Positions 4,194 to 6,343 of a DNA stretch of 6,343 nucleotides are shown here, piece by piece. Under the pieces are notes generated by a model, which had not been told where the DNA came from, ran no database searches, and worked only from the letters and a program-made list of their open reading frames with translations. Each line of letters begins with the position of its first letter. Position 1 is the first letter of the stretch. A program made the translations under genes and the position numbers. The DNA is from Clostridia bacterium (GTDB lineage Bacteria; Bacillota; Clostridia; Oscillospirales; CAG-272), in assembly GCA_017559555.1 (NCBI GenBank), contig JAFYRH010000090.1, positions 1 through 6,343 on the forward strand, given 5' to 3'.

Positions 4194-6343
4194 TTATGCT
4201 TCTTCATTGCCGCCTTGCGGATTGTCTACAAATTTTTCCATATATTCTTCGGCAGTAATGAGAATGGTACGCGGCTTGGAACCGTCGGGAGGAGATACGT
4301 ATCCCTCGGACTGCATACGGTCAATCAGCTTTGCCGCACGGCTGTAGCCGATTTCCAATTTGCGTTGCAAGAGGGAGGTGGAAATGCGTTTTTCCTCAAT
4401 GGCAATACGAACGGCATCGGCATACTTGCTGTCGGCGCCCTTGTCGCCATCTTCTCCTGCGGAGGGAACGATATCGCCACCGGTGCGACCCTTATTACCG
4501 CATTGAGCGGCAAGCTCTTTGAGTTTGGCAATGAACTTTTCATCGTATTCAGCCGTGCCGTTGGTTGCGCGGATGAACTCGCAAATGCGTTCAACTTCTT
4601 TGTCGTCAACAAATGCACCTTGAACACGTGTGTCACGCATCGAACCGATGGGAACAAAGAGCATATCACCGCGACCGGTAAGAGATTCTGCACCGATGTG
4701 GTCGAGAATAACGCGCGAGTCAACCTGCGATTTAACCGCGAACGCGATACGGGAAGGAACGTTGGATTTGATAAGACCGGTAACAACGTCAGCAGAGGGA
4801 CGTTGAGTACCAATGATAAGGTGCATACCTGCGGCACGTGCCTTTTGCGCGATACGGCAAATTGCGGTCTCAACCTCATCACGGGCGGTCATCATCAAGT
4901 CTGCCAACTCGTCAATAATAATGACGATGTTTGGCAGGTGAGGCATATCGGGGTCATTTTTGGTAACTGTGTTATAGCCCTTGAGGTCACGTACGCTAAC
5001 CTTTTCAAACATTTCAAAGCGACGTTCCATTTCTTCAACAGCTGCCTGCAGGGCGCCTGCGGCATCCTTGGGCGTTGTTACAACGGGAGCCATCAGGTGA
5101 GGAATGTTCTTGTAAATGCTGAATTCAACCTTTTTGGGGTCGATCATAATCAGTCTGACGTCTTCGGGGGTTGCCTTGTAAAGCAAACTCATAACGATAC
5201 AGTTGATACAAACCGACTTACCGCTACCGGTGGTACCGGCAATCAAAAGGTGAGGCATTTTGGCAATATCAAAGATGAGGGGCTCGCCCGCAATGCCCGA
5301 GCCGAGACAAGCGGTCAGCTTGCTTTGCGAGGAGGTAAATGCTTTGGATTCGATCAGCTCGCGCAAATAAATGGTGGAGCGTGTTTTGTTAGGAATTTCA
5401 ATACCAACAGAGTTGGTGCCGGGAATGGGCGCTTCAATACGAACACCGCCCGAGGAACGAAGGGCAAGAGCGATATCGTCGGCAAGGTTGGTGATGGTAC
5501 GAACACGAACACCTGCGGCAGGTGTAACCTCATAACGTGTAACGGTAGGACCGCATGCATGTCTAGGTTCGCCGAGAATGTTTACGTGGAAGCTGCGCAG
5601 GGTGTTTGCCAATGCTTCGCTGCTCTCGTTGAGTTCTGCAAGGTTTTCTTCCGACATCGGTTCACCCGGTTGCAGGTAAGAAACGGGAGGGAATACGTAA
5701 CGCTTGGGTTTTGCAGGTTTTTCTGTTTTTGCCGCTGCAGGTTTTGCTGCAGTTTTTTCGGCAGGAGTTGCCTTTTTCTCTCCTGCTGTAGCAGGAGCTG
5801 CTTTCTTGGCGGGAGCGCCTGCGCGAGGCAGAACATCCCGTTGCGCTTCCAAACGTTCAAATTCTTCGCTGGTCAAGCCAAAGTCTTTGGGTTGTTCAAT
5901 TTTTTGAGAGGGTTGCTTAATAGCAGAAATAGAGGGGGGAGTACCTGTGGGCTTTTGTGCCGGCACTGCTTTGGGAGCGGCAGGCTTTGCTGTGGTTGCG
6001 GTTGCAGGAGCAGGCTTTGCACCGCCGGGGGCTACCGGTCTTGCAGCGGCAGGTTTAGTACCGGGGGTAGAGGGTCTTGCGGTTTGTGCCGTTGCAGAGG
6101 TTGCAGGCTTTGCCGCAGGAGTCGTTCCGGCAGGACGAGCGGTTGCGGGCGCTTTTTGAGCGGGGGCGATCGGTACTTCAGGGGGAACAGGCGCGTGCTT
6201 TTGTGTTAGGCGCGCATCGCTGTCTTCCAAATCAATAAAGATGTTTTTGAGATCAAAATTACGGTCTGCCTTGGGAACACGGCGAACCTGACGGCTCTCG
6301 GCAGTTTTGGGGAAGATGGGCTCGACTGCCGCATCGCGATTGA
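4194..6343 (-). CDS. ftsK: DNA translocase FtsK/SpoIIIE, 5' end outside the window
   Basis: This ATP-driven double-stranded DNA pump moves chromosome ends or the forespore chromosome through the closing septum. The reading frame is open to the right edge, giving 715 visible residues; the start and expected N-terminal membrane segments lie beyond it, so TTG 6230 is not the start. From N to C it has a Pro/Ala/Lys-rich linker (about 6203-5704), the alpha/beta motor, and a C-terminal gamma winged helix (about 4437-4255). Walker A GTTGSGKS is at 5237-5214 and Walker B IVIIIDE at 4928-4908. The MIDPKKVEFSIYKNIPHL block is characteristic of the family. The gamma domain carries EIGYSRAAKLIDRM, the helix region that reads polar chromosomal guide sequences in FtsK/SpoIIIE. 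No key residue is missing. FtsK and SpoIIIE cannot be separated from this part alone; ftsK is used as the general symbol. cls follows on the same strand. Confidence 0.96.
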   Translation of the reverse strand, partial: NRDAAVEPIFPKTAESRQVRRVPKADRNFDLKNIFIDLEDSDARLTQKHAPVPPEVPIAPAQKAPATARPAGTTPAAKPATSATAQTARPSTPGTKPAAARPVAPGGAKPAPATATTAKPAAPKAVPAQKPTGTPPSISAIKQPSQKIEQPKDFGLTSEEFERLEAQRDVLPRAGAPAKKAAPATAGEKKATPAEKTAAKPAAAKTEKPAKPKRYVFPPVSYLQPGEPMSEENLAELNESSEALANTLRSFHVNILGEPRHACGPTVTRYEVTPAAGVRVRTITNLADDIALALRSSGGVRIEAPIPGTNSVGIEIPNKTRSTIYLRELIESKAFTSSQSKLTACLGSGIAGEPLIFDIAKMPHLLIAGTTGSGKSVCINCIVMSLLYKATPEDVRLIMIDPKKVEFSIYKNIPHLMAPVVTTPKDAAGALQAAVEEMERRFEMFEKVSVRDLKGYNTVTKNDPDMPHLPNIVIIIDELADLMMTARDEVETAICRIAQKARAAGMHLIIGTQRPSADVVTGLIKSNVPSRIAFAVKSQVDSRVILDHIGAESLTGRGDMLFVPIGSMRDTRVQGAFVDDKEVERICEFIRATNGTAEYDEKFIAKLKELAAQCGNKGRTGGDIVPSAGEDGDKGADSKYADAVRIAIEEKRISTSLLQRKLEIGYSRAAKLIDRMQSEGYVSPPDGSKPRTILITAEEYMEKFVDNPQGGNEEA
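5704..6203 (-). other. Low-complexity Ala/Pro/Lys linker of the translocase
   Basis: About 165 residues are dominated by Ala, Pro, Lys and Thr, with recurrent KPA/AKPA units encoded by imperfect copies of GCAGGCTTTGC (plus-strand reading). This is the expected disordered tether between the FtsK membrane anchor and motor. A non-repetitive island rich in charged residues, DFGLTSEEFERLEAQRDVLP, interrupts it at about 5887-5825. Confidence 0.8.

Noticed and set aside
4108..4194. An extension of cls by 29 residues to an ATG at 4194
   Set aside because: It would overlap the ftsK stop codon and run through the intergenic hairpin, without a ribosome binding site. ATG 4107 has AAGGGGG at proper spacing and gives the normal family N-terminus.
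5704..6203. The Ala/Pro/Lys-coding repeats as a separate DNA repeat element
   Set aside because: The repetition is irregular and follows the codon frame of the translocase, so it is a protein low-complexity linker rather than a DNA repeat or mobile element.
4167..6209. A 680-codon open frame on the plus strand opposite ftsK
   Set aside because: It is the antisense shadow of the translocase gene. Its translation is rich in Cys, Gly and Arg with no recognisable domain, it has no suitable ribosome binding site, and the minus strand carries complete FtsK motifs.

Overview
The window looks like chromosomal DNA from a Gram-positive low-to-mid-GC bacterium, most likely a gut- or rumen-type Clostridia member. 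The signs are strong purine-rich ribosome binding sites, textbook sigma-A promoters (TTGACA/TATAAT with 16-17 bp spacers), U-tailed intrinsic terminators, a Firmicutes-style FtsK/SpoIIIE translocase and a cardiolipin synthase with an N-terminal membrane domain. The genus cannot be fixed from the sequence alone.

Layout. A HIT-family nucleotide hydrolase (40-381, minus) has its own strong promoter and a hairpin at the left edge. Next is a small AT-rich block: a SLOG/YpsA-like nucleotide-binding-fold protein (448-918, minus) and a divergent Cro/C1-type helix-turn-helix regulator (1083-1328, plus). The 164-bp gap between them holds three copies of one palindromic operator placed on two face-away promoters. 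After a terminator, a strong extended -10 promoter drives a stand-alone two-domain FkbM-family methyltransferase (1426-2535, plus). A bidirectional terminator separates it from a convergent cardiolipin synthase gene (2572-4107, minus). Upstream of that lies the C-terminal two thirds or so of a DNA translocase gene (4194 to the right edge, minus), whose 5' end with the membrane domain is outside the window.

How the parts relate. ftsK and cls lie head to tail with an 86-bp gap containing a perfect 10-bp hairpin, so cls may be partly read from ftsK; both products work at the membrane or septum. The regulator and SLOG gene form a self-contained switch: the operators cover both predicted transcription starts, which points to autorepression plus co-repression of the SLOG gene. 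No terminator separates the SLOG gene from the HIT gene, so induction of the switch could also raise HIT expression.

The least ordinary part is the SLOG/regulator module (about 448-1350). Its composition, compact architecture and three-operator control region suggest an acquired, tightly controlled small system of unknown function. Everything else is recognisable housekeeping or common accessory sequence. Every stretch longer than 300 bases is occupied by a gene.
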